60,525 bases of DNA from a virus. The notes below the pieces were generated by a model. The model searched no databases. It was not told the DNA's origin and saw only the letters and a program-made list of their open reading frames with translations. The first letter of the stretch is position 1, and each line of letters opens with the position of its first letter. Below, piece by piece: positions 32,614 through 39,071 of the stretch. The position numbers were made by a program, and so were the translations under genes. Where the stretch lies: the IMG/VR virus record IMGVR_UViG_3300045739_000092, positions 1 to 60,525 of that record, one strand, 5' to 3'.

Positions 32614-32743
32614 GTCCCACTCCTTCCTTCTCAGTGAGGGCTCGGAGGATAGGGCATCGACCGGCCTCGATGGTGCATTGCCCCCAAGGTCGGGAAATCA
32701 AGTCTTATCCTCCTTTGGTCACCCTAGGTAGGAGGGTCAGCCA
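32614..32743. promoter_or_regulatory. Divergent intergenic region
   Basis: 130 bases between the leftward replication block and the rightward exonuclease block. It must hold promoters for both, but no -35/-10 pair with correct spacing was found by eye. TTCTCAGTGAGGG at 32628-32640 resembles TTCCTAGTGAGGG at 32018-32030, both just upstream (minus strand) of SDs, and may be a shared operator or leader element. Confidence 0.4.
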
Positions 32744-33058
32744 TTGCCGGTATCAGACCTCGTACCCGAGCGGCCACGCATAGGTCGCCTATGCGCTACC
32801 GCCGTGGTACTTGACCAACTCTCCGGACTCTTCGATACCGACCAAGAAGGAAATCCAACTCAGCCCTTGGCTGGAGTAGTGGATGGTCTTCTCCGTGAAC
32901 AGAACGTGAGCGGGGAATGGGTCATATCGTTACCCCAAGCCCGGAGATTCATACTCAACGTCTTCGAGGAGTACGAGATGGAGCTCGAAGGGGTACTCCC
33001 TACTCCGAGCACCATCGGACGGCACCGACGAGGCGAGTGCCAGTGTGAGCCGCGCTAG
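32744..33058 (+). CDS. Small hypothetical protein
   Basis: 104 residues with TTG start; GGAGGG lies at a proper distance upstream. A helix-rich middle (AVVLDQLSGLF, AGVVDGLLREQ, QARRFILNVFEEYEMELEGV) and a basic His/Cys end (GRHRRGECQCEPR). No domain recognised. It overlaps the exonuclease start by 14 bases, so it is probably cotranslated with it. Confidence 0.5.
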   Translation: MPVSDLVPERPRIGRLCATAVVLDQLSGLFDTDQEGNPTQPLAGVVDGLLREQNVSGEWVISLPQARRFILNVFEEYEMELEGVLPTPSTIGRHRRGECQCEPR

Positions 33059-33929
33059 CAAGCTCGCTGAGCAGTTTCGGAAACGTAAGGGACCCGTTCG
33101 GAAACTGTCGACGGCGAACGTCCCCGACCTTGTCCTCCCACCAGAGGACGGGCCACGGATCCTCTTCTACGACATCGAGACGGCGCCGGCTCTGGCGTGG
33201 GTGTGGGATGCCTACGACACCAACATCATCGACGTAGAGAAGGAGTGGTACCTTCTCTGCGTCGCCTTCAGGTGGCTAGGAGAAGAAGAGACTCACTTCA
33301 TCTCCATCTTCCAGTCCCCCACCTTCCGACCCGACAAGGTCGATGACATGTACGTAGCACGTCGCCTAGCGGTGCTCTTCGACCAGGCTGACGTCGTGAT
33401 CGCCCACAACGGGGATCGTTTCGACAAGCGGAAGGCCAACGCCCGCTTCCTAGCTAACGGACTCGACCCCCCATCTCCCTATGAGTCCGTGGATACCAAG
33501 AAGCTCGCCAAGCGTGAGTTCGCTCACCTCAAGAACAACCTCGACTACCTCTCTCATCTACACGGTATGGGGAACAAGCTCCCGACCCAGGGCTTCCATC
33601 TCTGGCGAGGCTGCATGACCGGAGACCCCGAGGCGTGGCGGATCATGGAGGAGTACAACAGGCGTGACGTCGAGCTCCTCGAAGAGATCTACTACAAGCT
33701 GGCTCCTTGGGTGGCCCCCGGGAGCTCGTTGCTCCCCAACGTGGGACACTGGGGTCCCAAGGGACAACCCATCTGCCCCATCTGCGGTTCAGACGAGATG
33801 AATCCACGGGGGATGAAGCGAACCAAGGTGTCAGAGTTCCAGGCTTGGCAGTGCCAGAACTGTCGCGGATACGCTCGCTCGAGGGAGAGGAAGTCCCAGT
33901 GGGGGAACCAGGGAGTGAAGATCAGGTAG
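33045..33929 (+). CDS. DEDD-family 3'-5' exonuclease with zinc ribbon
   Basis: 294 residues, GTG start. RNase H-like exonuclease motifs: ExoI FYDIETAP (Asp43, Glu45), ExoII VIAHNGDRFD, ExoIII YNRRDVELLEEIY with the conserved Asp. The C-terminal 60 residues carry CPICGSDEMNPRG...WQCQNC, a zinc ribbon. It resembles stand-alone phage DnaQ-like/DNA polymerase B exonuclease domains (RNase_H_2 group). With no phage polymerase present it could be a proofreading or end-trimming activity working with host polymerase. Confidence 0.85.
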   Translation: MSRASKLAEQFRKRKGPVRKLSTANVPDLVLPPEDGPRILFYDIETAPALAWVWDAYDTNIIDVEKEWYLLCVAFRWLGEEETHFISIFQSPTFRPDKVDDMYVARRLAVLFDQADVVIAHNGDRFDKRKANARFLANGLDPPSPYESVDTKKLAKREFAHLKNNLDYLSHLHGMGNKLPTQGFHLWRGCMTGDPEAWRIMEEYNRRDVELLEEIYYKLAPWVAPGSSLLPNVGHWGPKGQPICPICGSDEMNPRGMKRTKVSEFQAWQCQNCRGYARSRERKSQWGNQGVKIR

Positions 33930-33934
33930 GGGCG

Positions 33935-34047
33935 ACCACCCCACCCGCGACCACTGGGAGCCCGTAGGAGGAGGAACTTCTCGGGCTGTCTCCCGCAAGG
34001 GGATGGGTCCTACCAGACCCCGGGAGCAGGTCGGCGAGTGGGGTGGT
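33935..34047 (+). ncRNA. Candidate structured RNA, multi-branch
   Basis: Directly after the exonuclease stop. Closing helix: 33935-33944 pairs with 34038-34047 (10 bp), continued by CGCGACC (33946-33952) with GGTCGGCG (34029-34036; one bulge). Inside: helix AGCCCG (33959-33964)/CGGGCT (33982-33987); then either TCCC-GCAA-GGGG, a GNRA hairpin at 33991-34002, or CTCCCG (33990-33995)/CGGGAG (34021-34026); and GGGTC-CTACCA-GACCC (34005-34020). The nested pairing is far beyond chance for 113 bases and the GNRA loop favours the plus strand. No known RNA family recognised. It could be a 3' UTR element or stand-alone RNA. Confidence 0.55.
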
Positions 34048-34051
34048 GCCT

Positions 34052-34294
34052 CTACCCACTAGACCGTTCGGAGGGAGAATCCTTACGGTCGAGCAGCTCG
34101 GAGAGAAGCGCGGGTACTGGCCGGCGTGTGTCTCGGGGATCCCAGGAAGGCACCCCGGAGAGCTCGTCAAAGGTGATGGAGTCTGGTCGGAGACCCCTGA
34201 TGGGGGTGGTGATGACTCGTCGGCGCGTTCTCCGCCAGAGGTAGAGACCCATTCCAGAAACTAGCAGAATCAGGAGAATCTTGGTAGTTATCAT
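34052..34294 (-). CDS. Small membrane-anchored protein
   Basis: 80 residues. TTKILLILLVSGMGLYLW is an N-terminal transmembrane anchor followed by RRTRRR and a polar, Pro/Arg-rich domain. No clear SD; start chosen as the ATG opening the TM. It is transcribed opposite to both neighbours, with the structured RNA region just downstream. No better frame exists on the plus strand. Confidence 0.5.
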   Translation of the reverse strand: MITTKILLILLVSGMGLYLWRRTRRRVITTPIRGLRPDSITFDELSGVPSWDPRDTRRPVPALLSELLDRKDSPSERSSG

Positions 34295-34471
34295 GCTATA
34301 TACTACCTACCTACCTGCCTTGTTATCTTGATATGCCGGATACCCGGATGCCCTGTCTACACCACGCCGGATATCCATGATACTATGATAGCAAGGAGGA
34401 CTCCCCTAGCGGCTCCGGGGGGTGCCTTGAGGCTAGCAACGGATGGCCGCGTTTCCAAATCAGGAGGCAAG
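34295..34471. promoter_or_regulatory. Divergent leader region with inverted repeat
   Basis: 177 bases between the membrane gene and the rightward pair. It has an AT-rich core (CTATATACT at 34295-34303), repeated ACCT units, two CGGATA copies and, near the 34472 gene, CTAGC (34406-34410)/GCTAG (34432-34436) flanking a GC-rich loop. Divergent promoters are expected here; a leader of about 90 bases precedes the next gene, but no known riboswitch was recognised. Confidence 0.4.
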
Positions 34472-34756
34472 ATGGATGATGAGACCGTTGGCGCGGTTCC
34501 CGTGCCGCGCCGGCAACTGAGCTTCGATGACTTCCAGCGGTGGCTTGCCGACCAGGGCATCCGTACCGACATGATCGTGCAGATAGAGATCGTCGCCGAG
34601 TTCCCGGGCAATGACGGCAACGGAATGATGGCCCTCAAGGTGGTCCGCCATGCCGACTCCTTCATGCACTTGGGTACTCCCCTCATAACTCATCTCGGCC
34701 CGCAGACGGTCACGGAGATCCACCCCATCTTCGACAACATCGGACTCGGTTCCTGA
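34472..34756 (+). CDS. Small hypothetical protein
   Basis: 94 residues from ATG 34472 with an excellent SD (AGGAGGCAAG); a frame upstream of it is noise. LSFDDFQRWLADQGIRTDMIVQIEIVAEF, then MALKVVRHADSFMHLGT shows an alpha-beta fold. No family recognised. Its TGA overlaps the next ATG. Confidence 0.6.
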   Translation: MDDETVGAVPVPRRQLSFDDFQRWLADQGIRTDMIVQIEIVAEFPGNDGNGMMALKVVRHADSFMHLGTPLITHLGPQTVTEIHPIFDNIGLGS

Positions 34757-34950
34757 TGGACTATGAGGGGATGCAATCTCGAGCCCAAGGTCCCAAGAAG
34801 CTCTACGGAGACAGGGTGCAGATGCCCATTCGGATCTCCAAGGGTTTGAGAAACGCACTTCGGAGGAAGGCCGGCCACCGCAACGTGAACCGAGTGGTTA
34901 CGGAGTTGGTGAAGGGTTACGTGGTGGGGAAGTACGAGGTTGAGGACTAG
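34756..34950 (+). CDS. RHH-like DNA-binding protein
   Basis: 64 residues. VQMPIRISKGLRNALRRKAGHRNVNRVVTELVKGYV has a basic strand and two helices like Arc/CopG (ribbon-helix-helix). As a small dimeric repressor next to a divergent region it may control the early genes. TGATG coupling to the gene before it. Confidence 0.65.
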   Translation: MDYEGMQSRAQGPKKLYGDRVQMPIRISKGLRNALRRKAGHRNVNRVVTELVKGYVVGKYEVED

Positions 34951-34965
34951 CTCCCCCATTAGGGA

Positions 34966-35244
34966 TTAGGCATTCTGCCCGCGTCTGTTGATCTCGGCGC
35001 GTCTGGCGGTGTAGTAATCCTCCAGGAGTTCGGGTCTGTTTAGAGCGACCCAGGTGACGACGGAGCCCCAACGCCACTTCAGGCGAATGCCGTATCGACG
35101 TCGACCCGTCTTGCCCCCCTTGGGGTGGTCGTAAGGAGGGAATCCCATCGTGGCGGACGTTGCCCATCTCTTGACAGTGGACTCGGTGACGCCGAGCCGC
35201 TGGGCGATCTCGTTGTAGCCGAGTAGAACTTCTGATTCTGACAT
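34966..35244 (-). CDS. MerR/AlpA-like HTH protein A
   Basis: 92 residues. YNEIAQRLGVTESTVKRWATSATMGFPPYD, then RRRYGIRLKWRWGSVVTWVALNRPELLEDYY is the winged-helix excisionase/MerR-type fold. Paralogous to 35499-35732 (same EIAxRL, TVxRW, GFP, WRWGxVxxWVxxNRPELL blocks). It is not next to an integrase, so a transcription regulator is likelier than an excisionase. Confidence 0.75.
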   Translation of the reverse strand: MSESEVLLGYNEIAQRLGVTESTVKRWATSATMGFPPYDHPKGGKTGRRRYGIRLKWRWGSVVTWVALNRPELLEDYYTARRAEINRRGQNA

Positions 35245-35276
35245 TCTCGTTCTCCCTCTCTATACTGCTCGACTGT

Positions 35277-35303
35277 CAAGTGGGTTTCCCACCCATCCAC
35301 TTG
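35277..35303 (-). promoter_or_regulatory. Inverted repeat upstream of HTH gene A
   Basis: CAAGTGG (35277-35283) and CCACTTG (35297-35303) are perfect 7-bp arms; inside is a smaller GTGGG/CCCAC pair. The 27-base dyad lies 33 bases upstream of the HTH gene start and could be its own operator. Confidence 0.45.
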
Positions 35304-35341
35304 CAAGACCTACGCACGGCGATGGCGTAGACAGTGAGGAC

Positions 35342-35382
35342 GTAGGGGGGGTTGGGTCTCATCCATGCCCAACCCCCCCTAC
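35342..35382 (-). terminator. Long G/C hairpin between small membrane gene and HTH gene A
   Basis: GTAGGGGGGGTTGGG (35342-35356) and its exact complement at 35368-35382 form a 15-bp stem with an 11-base loop, just past the stop of the 38-residue gene. It lacks a U-run. The G7/C7 tract resembles the stem after the capsid gene (52222). Probably attenuates transcription or blocks 3' decay. Confidence 0.7.
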
Positions 35383-35385
35383 TTG

Positions 35386-35502
35386 TCAGAAGTGGAACTC
35401 CTCGACGGTAGCCGAGAAGATCTCGTACCCTCGCAAGATGAACGACAGGACGATGAGGGTGATGATGACCGCGATGAAGTAGCTCCAGAAGTTTCTACTC
35501 AT
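35386..35502 (-). CDS. 38-residue membrane peptide
   Basis: ATG 35502 overlaps the stop of HTH gene B (ATGA). NFWSYFIAVIITLIVLSFILRGYEIF is a single hydrophobic helix with aromatic borders; the C-terminus is EEFHF. The strong hairpin follows within 4 bases of its stop. Function unknown. Confidence 0.6.
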   Translation of the reverse strand: MSRNFWSYFIAVIITLIVLSFILRGYEIFSATVEEFHF

Positions 35503-35732
35503 CGAAGAAGCTCCGGCCTGTTGTCCCGCACCCACTTGGCGACTCGACCCCAACGCCAGTACTTCTTCTGGCCGCGTCCGAAGTTGCGGCGGTCGGCATT
35601 GCGCGGTCTGTCGGGGTTGGGGAAACCATGACGGTCAGAGTTGTACCAACGGACCACGGTACGGGGATGCACCCTTAGCCGGCGTGCTATCTCTAGTCGG
35701 TCGATGAGCTCGAAGTCGCTTTGTGGTTTCAT
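35499..35732 (-). CDS. MerR/AlpA-like HTH protein B
   Basis: 77 residues. IDRLEIARRLRVHPRTVVRWYNSDRHGFPNPDRP followed by KKYWRWGRVAKWVRDNRPELL; same fold and sequence blocks as protein A at 34966-35244, so the pair arose by duplication. Both carry the extra GFPxxDxP turn before the wing. Possibly two regulators with different operators. Confidence 0.75.
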   Translation of the reverse strand: MKPQSDFELIDRLEIARRLRVHPRTVVRWYNSDRHGFPNPDRPRNADRRNFGRGQKKYWRWGRVAKWVRDNRPELLR

Positions 35733-35741
35733 TGGTTCCTT

Positions 35742-35978
35742 TCATGCTTTCCGCACTCTCAACACTTCAGCATCGACCACTTCACTGAGATCTAGCTCCC
35801 CCTTCTCGATTTCGGCGATGAGGTCCTCTGCGACGTCACGTTGGGAGTACGAATCATCGAGCCCTTCGACCAGGACACGACAGGTGAGCGATACGTCCAG
35901 CTCATAGACACCTTCGGTGCCCTCCCACTTTCGGATGGTGCTGAGCCCTTCGGTGATGAGGCCGATCCGGTCGGTCAT
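35742..35978 (-). CDS. Small acidic hypothetical protein
   Basis: 78 residues: beta segments (GVYELDVSLTCRVLVEG) and an acidic helix (AEDLIAEIEKGELDLSEVVDAEVLRV). ATGA overlap with the clamp-like gene, hence probably co-regulated with it; it may be a clamp partner. No family. Confidence 0.55.
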   Translation of the reverse strand: MTDRIGLITEGLSTIRKWEGTEGVYELDVSLTCRVLVEGLDDSYSQRDVAEDLIAEIEKGELDLSEVVDAEVLRVRKA

Positions 35979-36649
35979 TGCCGCACCGACATGAGAACGC
36001 CGTAGTAGTCCGCTTCGCCGTACTTGCGTCGGTTGACCACCATCGGCTTGCCGGCTTCCTGTAGCCGAACCGCGAATGGAACCGAGTACTCCACGGCGGA
36101 CAACCCAGCAGCGTCGATGAGCTTCTTGAGGTAGGCGCCGTTGAAGTGCTGGGCGTCTTCGTCGTTGGCGATGAACTTCCGGTAGTCGGGGAAAGTTGCG
36201 TCGATCGAACGGAGGGAGACAGTCTGTACCTCCGTGTTGGGGTCGATAAACCCACTCACCTTGACGAGCCGAGGGTCGGAAACGTCGATCACCACCATGC
36301 CCATATCGTTAGTCCACTCCTCGGCGAACCGCTTCTCCATCGCAACCAACGCTTGGGCGAGCTGCTTCGCTGGGACCAGAACGGATCCAGCGACGATCTT
36401 CCCAACCAGGGTGATTGGGGCTTGCTGTGTCCCCTTACTCGTCATCTTCTCCAGGTCTGGGTAGTGGGGAGCATCATCGACCTTGCGACAGGAGAGGAAG
36501 TAGGAGTTGGTCGTAACGATCGAAACCTCTCCCTCAGTGTTCCACTCGATGCTCATACCGGTGAGGACCGGCCTGGCCTTGTCGGTGCCAGAGCTCTTGA
36601 CCAACGCGGCCACTTGCTTTGCCGTTGTGCGGTTCAGTACCACTTGCAT
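35975..36649 (-). CDS. Sliding-clamp-like (DnaN-type) protein
   Basis: 224 residues from ATG 36649 (SD AAAGGGG). Start VVLNRTTAKQVAALV, RPVLTGMSIEWNTEGEVSIVTTNSYFLS and TFPDYRKFIANDE are clamp features: DnaN domains read 'RPVL.GI......L...ATDSYRLS' and 'FPDY.KLI'. Bacterial clamps are about 370 residues with three domains; 224 residues fits two domains per subunit, so a trimer (PCNA-like count) is possible. No phage polymerase was found here, so it may tether host polymerase or nucleases, or act in late transcription as T4 gp45 does. Confidence 0.7.
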   Translation of the reverse strand: MQVVLNRTTAKQVAALVKSSGTDKARPVLTGMSIEWNTEGEVSIVTTNSYFLSCRKVDDAPHYPDLEKMTSKGTQQAPITLVGKIVAGSVLVPAKQLAQALVAMEKRFAEEWTNDMGMVVIDVSDPRLVKVSGFIDPNTEVQTVSLRSIDATFPDYRKFIANDEDAQHFNGAYLKKLIDAAGLSAVEYSVPFAVRLQEAGKPMVVNRRKYGEADYYGVLMSVRQ

Positions 36650-36688
36650 AGTTGTTTCCCCTTTCAGGATTGCCATTCTTTGCCGGAC

Positions 36689-36949
36689 TTATACTAGGTT
36701 ATCACCATCCTCGCGTGCGACTTCCAGGATCCTTGCCACCACTGCCGAGAACTGCCGCCAGAAGTAGTCCTCTGAGAGAACCTTGATAGCCGCGTTGGTG
36801 AGCTCGGCGTCGGTGAGGTCGGTGACGATGGTGCCGGCCGTCACCGATAGGTGCTGACGGACAGCTTCGGGCGTGTAGTGGACGGTGAGTAGGCCGCGGT
36901 CTCTTTGGATCTTGGCTACCCGCGACGCGACTTCCTCTGGGTACTCCAC
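36689..36949 (-). CDS. Small helical hypothetical protein
   Basis: 86 residues, GTG start overlapping the previous stop. Helical with YTPEAVRQHLSVTAGTIVTDLTDAELTNAAIKVLSEDYFW. No motif recognised. Spacing and strand place it in the clamp operon. Confidence 0.5.
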   Translation of the reverse strand: MEYPEEVASRVAKIQRDRGLLTVHYTPEAVRQHLSVTAGTIVTDLTDAELTNAAIKVLSEDYFWRQFSAVVARILEVAREDGDNLV

Positions 36950-37203
36950 TAGAAGATCACCACCCTCTCGATTTCGTGCCAGGGGAAGAACCGTGAAGTT
37001 CCATCCTCTAGCTCAATTTCCAGACCGTAGGCACCGTCGCCTGAGTAGGTTGAGCTGCACGTCCCCTCTACTCCATTGACCTCGATGGTGTACCCAACCG
37101 TGAGGTGCCCGAATACGCCGTACCACGTATCGTCGTCGGTGCCTTCACCGAAGATCACGTTGACTCCCCGAGTTTCCTCCTTCAACCTTCCTCCTTCAAC
37201 CAC
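36949..37203 (-). CDS. Small beta-rich hypothetical protein
   Basis: 84 residues if GTG 37203 is used; TTG 37185, with AAGGAGGAAGG just before it, gives 78 residues and avoids most of the overlap. WYGVFGHLTVGYTIEVNGVEGTC and GLEIELEDGTSRFFPWHEIERVVI look like a small beta-barrel. A direct repeat GTTGAAGGAGGAA at the start may tune initiation. Confidence 0.5.
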   Translation of the reverse strand: MVEGGRLKEETRGVNVIFGEGTDDDTWYGVFGHLTVGYTIEVNGVEGTCSSTYSGDGAYGLEIELEDGTSRFFPWHEIERVVIF

Positions 37204-37367
37204 ATTCGCTCGATCCAGACCTCATCCGTCGACGGATCGAACCATTCCTCCGGCAATCCCTCCGCCATCCCGGCGACCACGCCGGCGAAGTTCGGCTTAG
37301 GGCTGTCTTCCCACCACCGCACTTCGACTAGAACCGCGATGATCGCTCTTTTGTACTCACCCTCCAT
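37182..37367 (-). CDS. Small hypothetical protein
   Basis: 61 residues from ATG 37367 (leader GAAAGTAGGC is shared with the next gene upstream). YKRAIIAVLVEVRWWEDS and WFDPSTDEVWIERMWL strands. No family; coding supported by SD and overlaps. Confidence 0.5.
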   Translation of the reverse strand: MEGEYKRAIIAVLVEVRWWEDSPKPNFAGVVAGMAEGLPEEWFDPSTDEVWIERMWLKEEG

Positions 37368-37380
37368 GCCTACTTTCCTT

Positions 37381-37575
37381 TCACGATGTATAGGGCACTT
37401 CTTCCTGTGTCTCCGGGTCGTGGCGGTATGCCGGCTTGTAGATTTCTTCCCATCCCTCTCGACAGTCCAAGCATCGAACCTGCTGGACAACCGCATAGTC
37501 GTCTATCTCAAGATCGCCGCCCTCGATATCGTTGCTTCCACAGTATGGGCACCGATACCACGGTGTGATTTCCAT
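37381..37575 (-). CDS. Small zinc-ribbon protein
   Basis: 64 residues from ATG 37575. RCPYCGSNDIEGGDLEIDDYAVVQQVRCLDCREGWEEIY is a two-CxxC zinc ribbon with the YxxVxxxCxxCxxxWxExY pattern widespread in phage small proteins. Probably a nucleic-acid or protein-interaction module. Confidence 0.65.
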   Translation of the reverse strand: MEITPWYRCPYCGSNDIEGGDLEIDDYAVVQQVRCLDCREGWEEIYKPAYRHDPETQEEVPYTS

Positions 37576-37577
37576 GC

Positions 37578-38339
37578 CTACTTCCTCCCCTTCACGAAAC
37601 AACGACCGCAGATCGCCGTACCGTCGTCGTTGAACGTCACTGTCTCGGGGTGCTCGGAGCAAACCTCTGTCCGCTTCGCCCATCCCTCTTTGCCGTACTC
37701 GCGCTCTCGGTAGAAGGTGCGATAACGCTGCAGGTAGGTCTTCTCGTCTTTGCAGTGTGCGATCACTGCCGAGATCGTGGCGTGGCACCCACTGAGCACC
37801 CACTTCTTGCGTGGCGTCCAGTCCTCCGCCATTCTTGGAAGATGGCAGAAGTGCAGTGGTGGGAGCTCGCCCAAGAGCATGTACGCCTCGGCGATATCTT
37901 CGGTGAGATCCATCCCCCCGCCGGTGAGAGCCAGGTGCGGTTTGTCATCCAGCATGATGATGCAGACGGCGCCTCCCCGAGCGTAGAGAATCGCTTGGGC
38001 GTCTTCGGGCTCGACGCGAGTGTCAATCGGATAGGCGTAGTTCATGACGGGCTCGCCGACCAGGGTGCCGGTGTCTAGGAAGGCTTCGGAGATCTCAAAG
38101 CTCTCGGGCTCTGGATCGTCGGGGAGTCGGTCGCCGAAGGCTTCGTCAACGACGCGGGCTCGCTCGCCGGCCGTGAGCGCGTCCCAGTTGGCACCAACGA
38201 GCTCGACGCGCCCATTGGGGTCGATGTCGACATAGCCAGCTTCGGACCAATCGACGTGGATAGGTTGGCAGAACAAGTTCCGCCGGTGCATTTGTGTCGG
38301 ATTCATTCGTCCGGGCTTCGCGGTTTCCTTTACCGCCAT
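37578..38339 (-). CDS. Unknown phage protein with C-terminal Cys pairs
   Basis: 253 residues, SD AAAGGAGAG. Middle portion (YAYPIDTR, ILYARGGAVCIIMLDDKPHLALTGGGMDLTEDIAEAYMLLG) is alpha-beta; C-terminus has CSEHPETVTFNDDGTAICGRC, a short zinc ribbon. I do not recognise the family. It sits among small early genes and may act on host targets. Confidence 0.55.
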   Translation of the reverse strand: MAVKETAKPGRMNPTQMHRRNLFCQPIHVDWSEAGYVDIDPNGRVELVGANWDALTAGERARVVDEAFGDRLPDDPEPESFEISEAFLDTGTLVGEPVMNYAYPIDTRVEPEDAQAILYARGGAVCIIMLDDKPHLALTGGGMDLTEDIAEAYMLLGELPPLHFCHLPRMAEDWTPRKKWVLSGCHATISAVIAHCKDEKTYLQRYRTFYREREYGKEGWAKRTEVCSEHPETVTFNDDGTAICGRCFVKGRK

Positions 38340-38340
38340 T

Positions 38341-38568
38341 TCATCTCTCCTTTCCGGGTTTCAGTGTTTCGTATGGGTTGCCCGGCACCATGAGAGCGAA
38401 GGGGGTCATGTGATACTCGCTCCCATCGAACACGATGGCCGTGACAACGGCCACTCGCGTGCCTGCAGGAATGTCAACGGCCAGCTCGCATTCCAGTAGT
38501 CCTTGAGCTCCGTCCCCGAAGACTTTCTCCAGGGTTTGGAAGTTCTTCTTCTCAGCTCTTGTCAACAA
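38341..38568 (-). CDS. Small beta-rich hypothetical protein
   Basis: 75 residues taking TTG 38568, placed correctly after GAAAGGGG; a GTG at 38607 would add 13 residues overlapping the upstream gene. CELAVDIPAGTRVAVVTAIVFDGSEYHMTPFALMV suggests a beta-sandwich. Function unknown. Confidence 0.45.
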   Translation of the reverse strand: MLTRAEKKNFQTLEKVFGDGAQGLLECELAVDIPAGTRVAVVTAIVFDGSEYHMTPFALMVPGNPYETLKPGKER

Positions 38569-38821
38569 CGCGTGTCCCCTTTCTGGCCGCTTCTGAGCAT
38601 TCGGCACACGGACATAGCTGCCCAGGTGCGAGCTCGTCGGCTGGATCTACTTCGATTCTGTACTTCGGTCTTGGGGTCACTCCCCACCATGCCGCGGACC
38701 ACGTAGTTAGGTGCGCGTTTAGTAGGGCGAGCTCCACTTCCTCATCGGTGCCGGCGAGAGGTCCGGTGATCCAGTGAACGGTGACGAAAGTTCCGTGCCG
38801 GTAGCGTTTGGCAGTGGTCAT
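38552..38821 (-). CDS. Small hypothetical protein with Cys pair
   Basis: 89 residues, MTTAKRYRHGTFVTVHWITG; later GVTPRPKYRIEVDPAD and CPCAECSEAAR. Starts after AAAGGAACGACGAA, a leader duplicated at the next gene upstream, where ATGACCACTGCCAAACGC is also repeated. No family. Confidence 0.5.
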   Translation of the reverse strand: MTTAKRYRHGTFVTVHWITGPLAGTDEEVELALLNAHLTTWSAAWWGVTPRPKYRIEVDPADELAPGQLCPCAECSEAARKGTRVVDKS

Positions 38822-38846
38822 TTCGTCGTTCCTTTCTCTACGGTCC

Positions 38847-39071
38847 TCAGACATATTCCACTTTGGTGATGTCGGTGCGGAGCTCACCACACTCACACCA
38901 ATATTCGGTTTCCGATTCACTCTCTCCCGAACTGGCGGAGCTCAGCTCGATTACCAGGGTGTCTCCATCCCAGTGGGTATCGTGTTTGTAGGGCACGTTC
39001 CACCATGCAAAGACTTCATGTCCTTCATGCATCATTTCGTCGTTCCTTTCCCTGCGTTTGGCAGTGGTCAT
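38847..39071 (-). CDS. Small hypothetical protein with duplicated start
   Basis: 74 residues if ATG 39071 (overlapping the previous stop as ATGA) is used, beginning MTTAKRRERNDE; or 62 residues from ATG 39035, which follows the SD AAAGGAACGACGAA. The product has VFAWWNVPYKHDTHWDGDTLVIEL and YWCECGELRTD. The duplicated start region suggests a local tandem duplication with the neighbour. Confidence 0.5.
   Translation of the reverse strand: MTTAKRRERNDEMMHEGHEVFAWWNVPYKHDTHWDGDTLVIELSSASSGESESETEYWCECGELRTDITKVEYV

Noticed and set aside
33922-34170. Minus-strand 82-codon frame over the structured region
   Set aside because: Pro/Ser/Gly-rich with no start signal; pairing potential explains the conservation-like pattern better.
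34400-34471. Riboswitch in the leader of the 34472 gene
   Set aside because: There is one weak dyad, but none of the known riboswitch core sequences was recognised.
35259-35279. TTGACA and TATAGA on the minus strand upstream of HTH gene A as a promoter
   Set aside because: The two hexamers are only 9 bases apart, too close for a sigma-70-type promoter.
34966-35732. Excisionase/integrase lysogeny module
   Set aside because: The HTH proteins resemble excisionases, but no integrase, attachment site or immunity arrangement was found.
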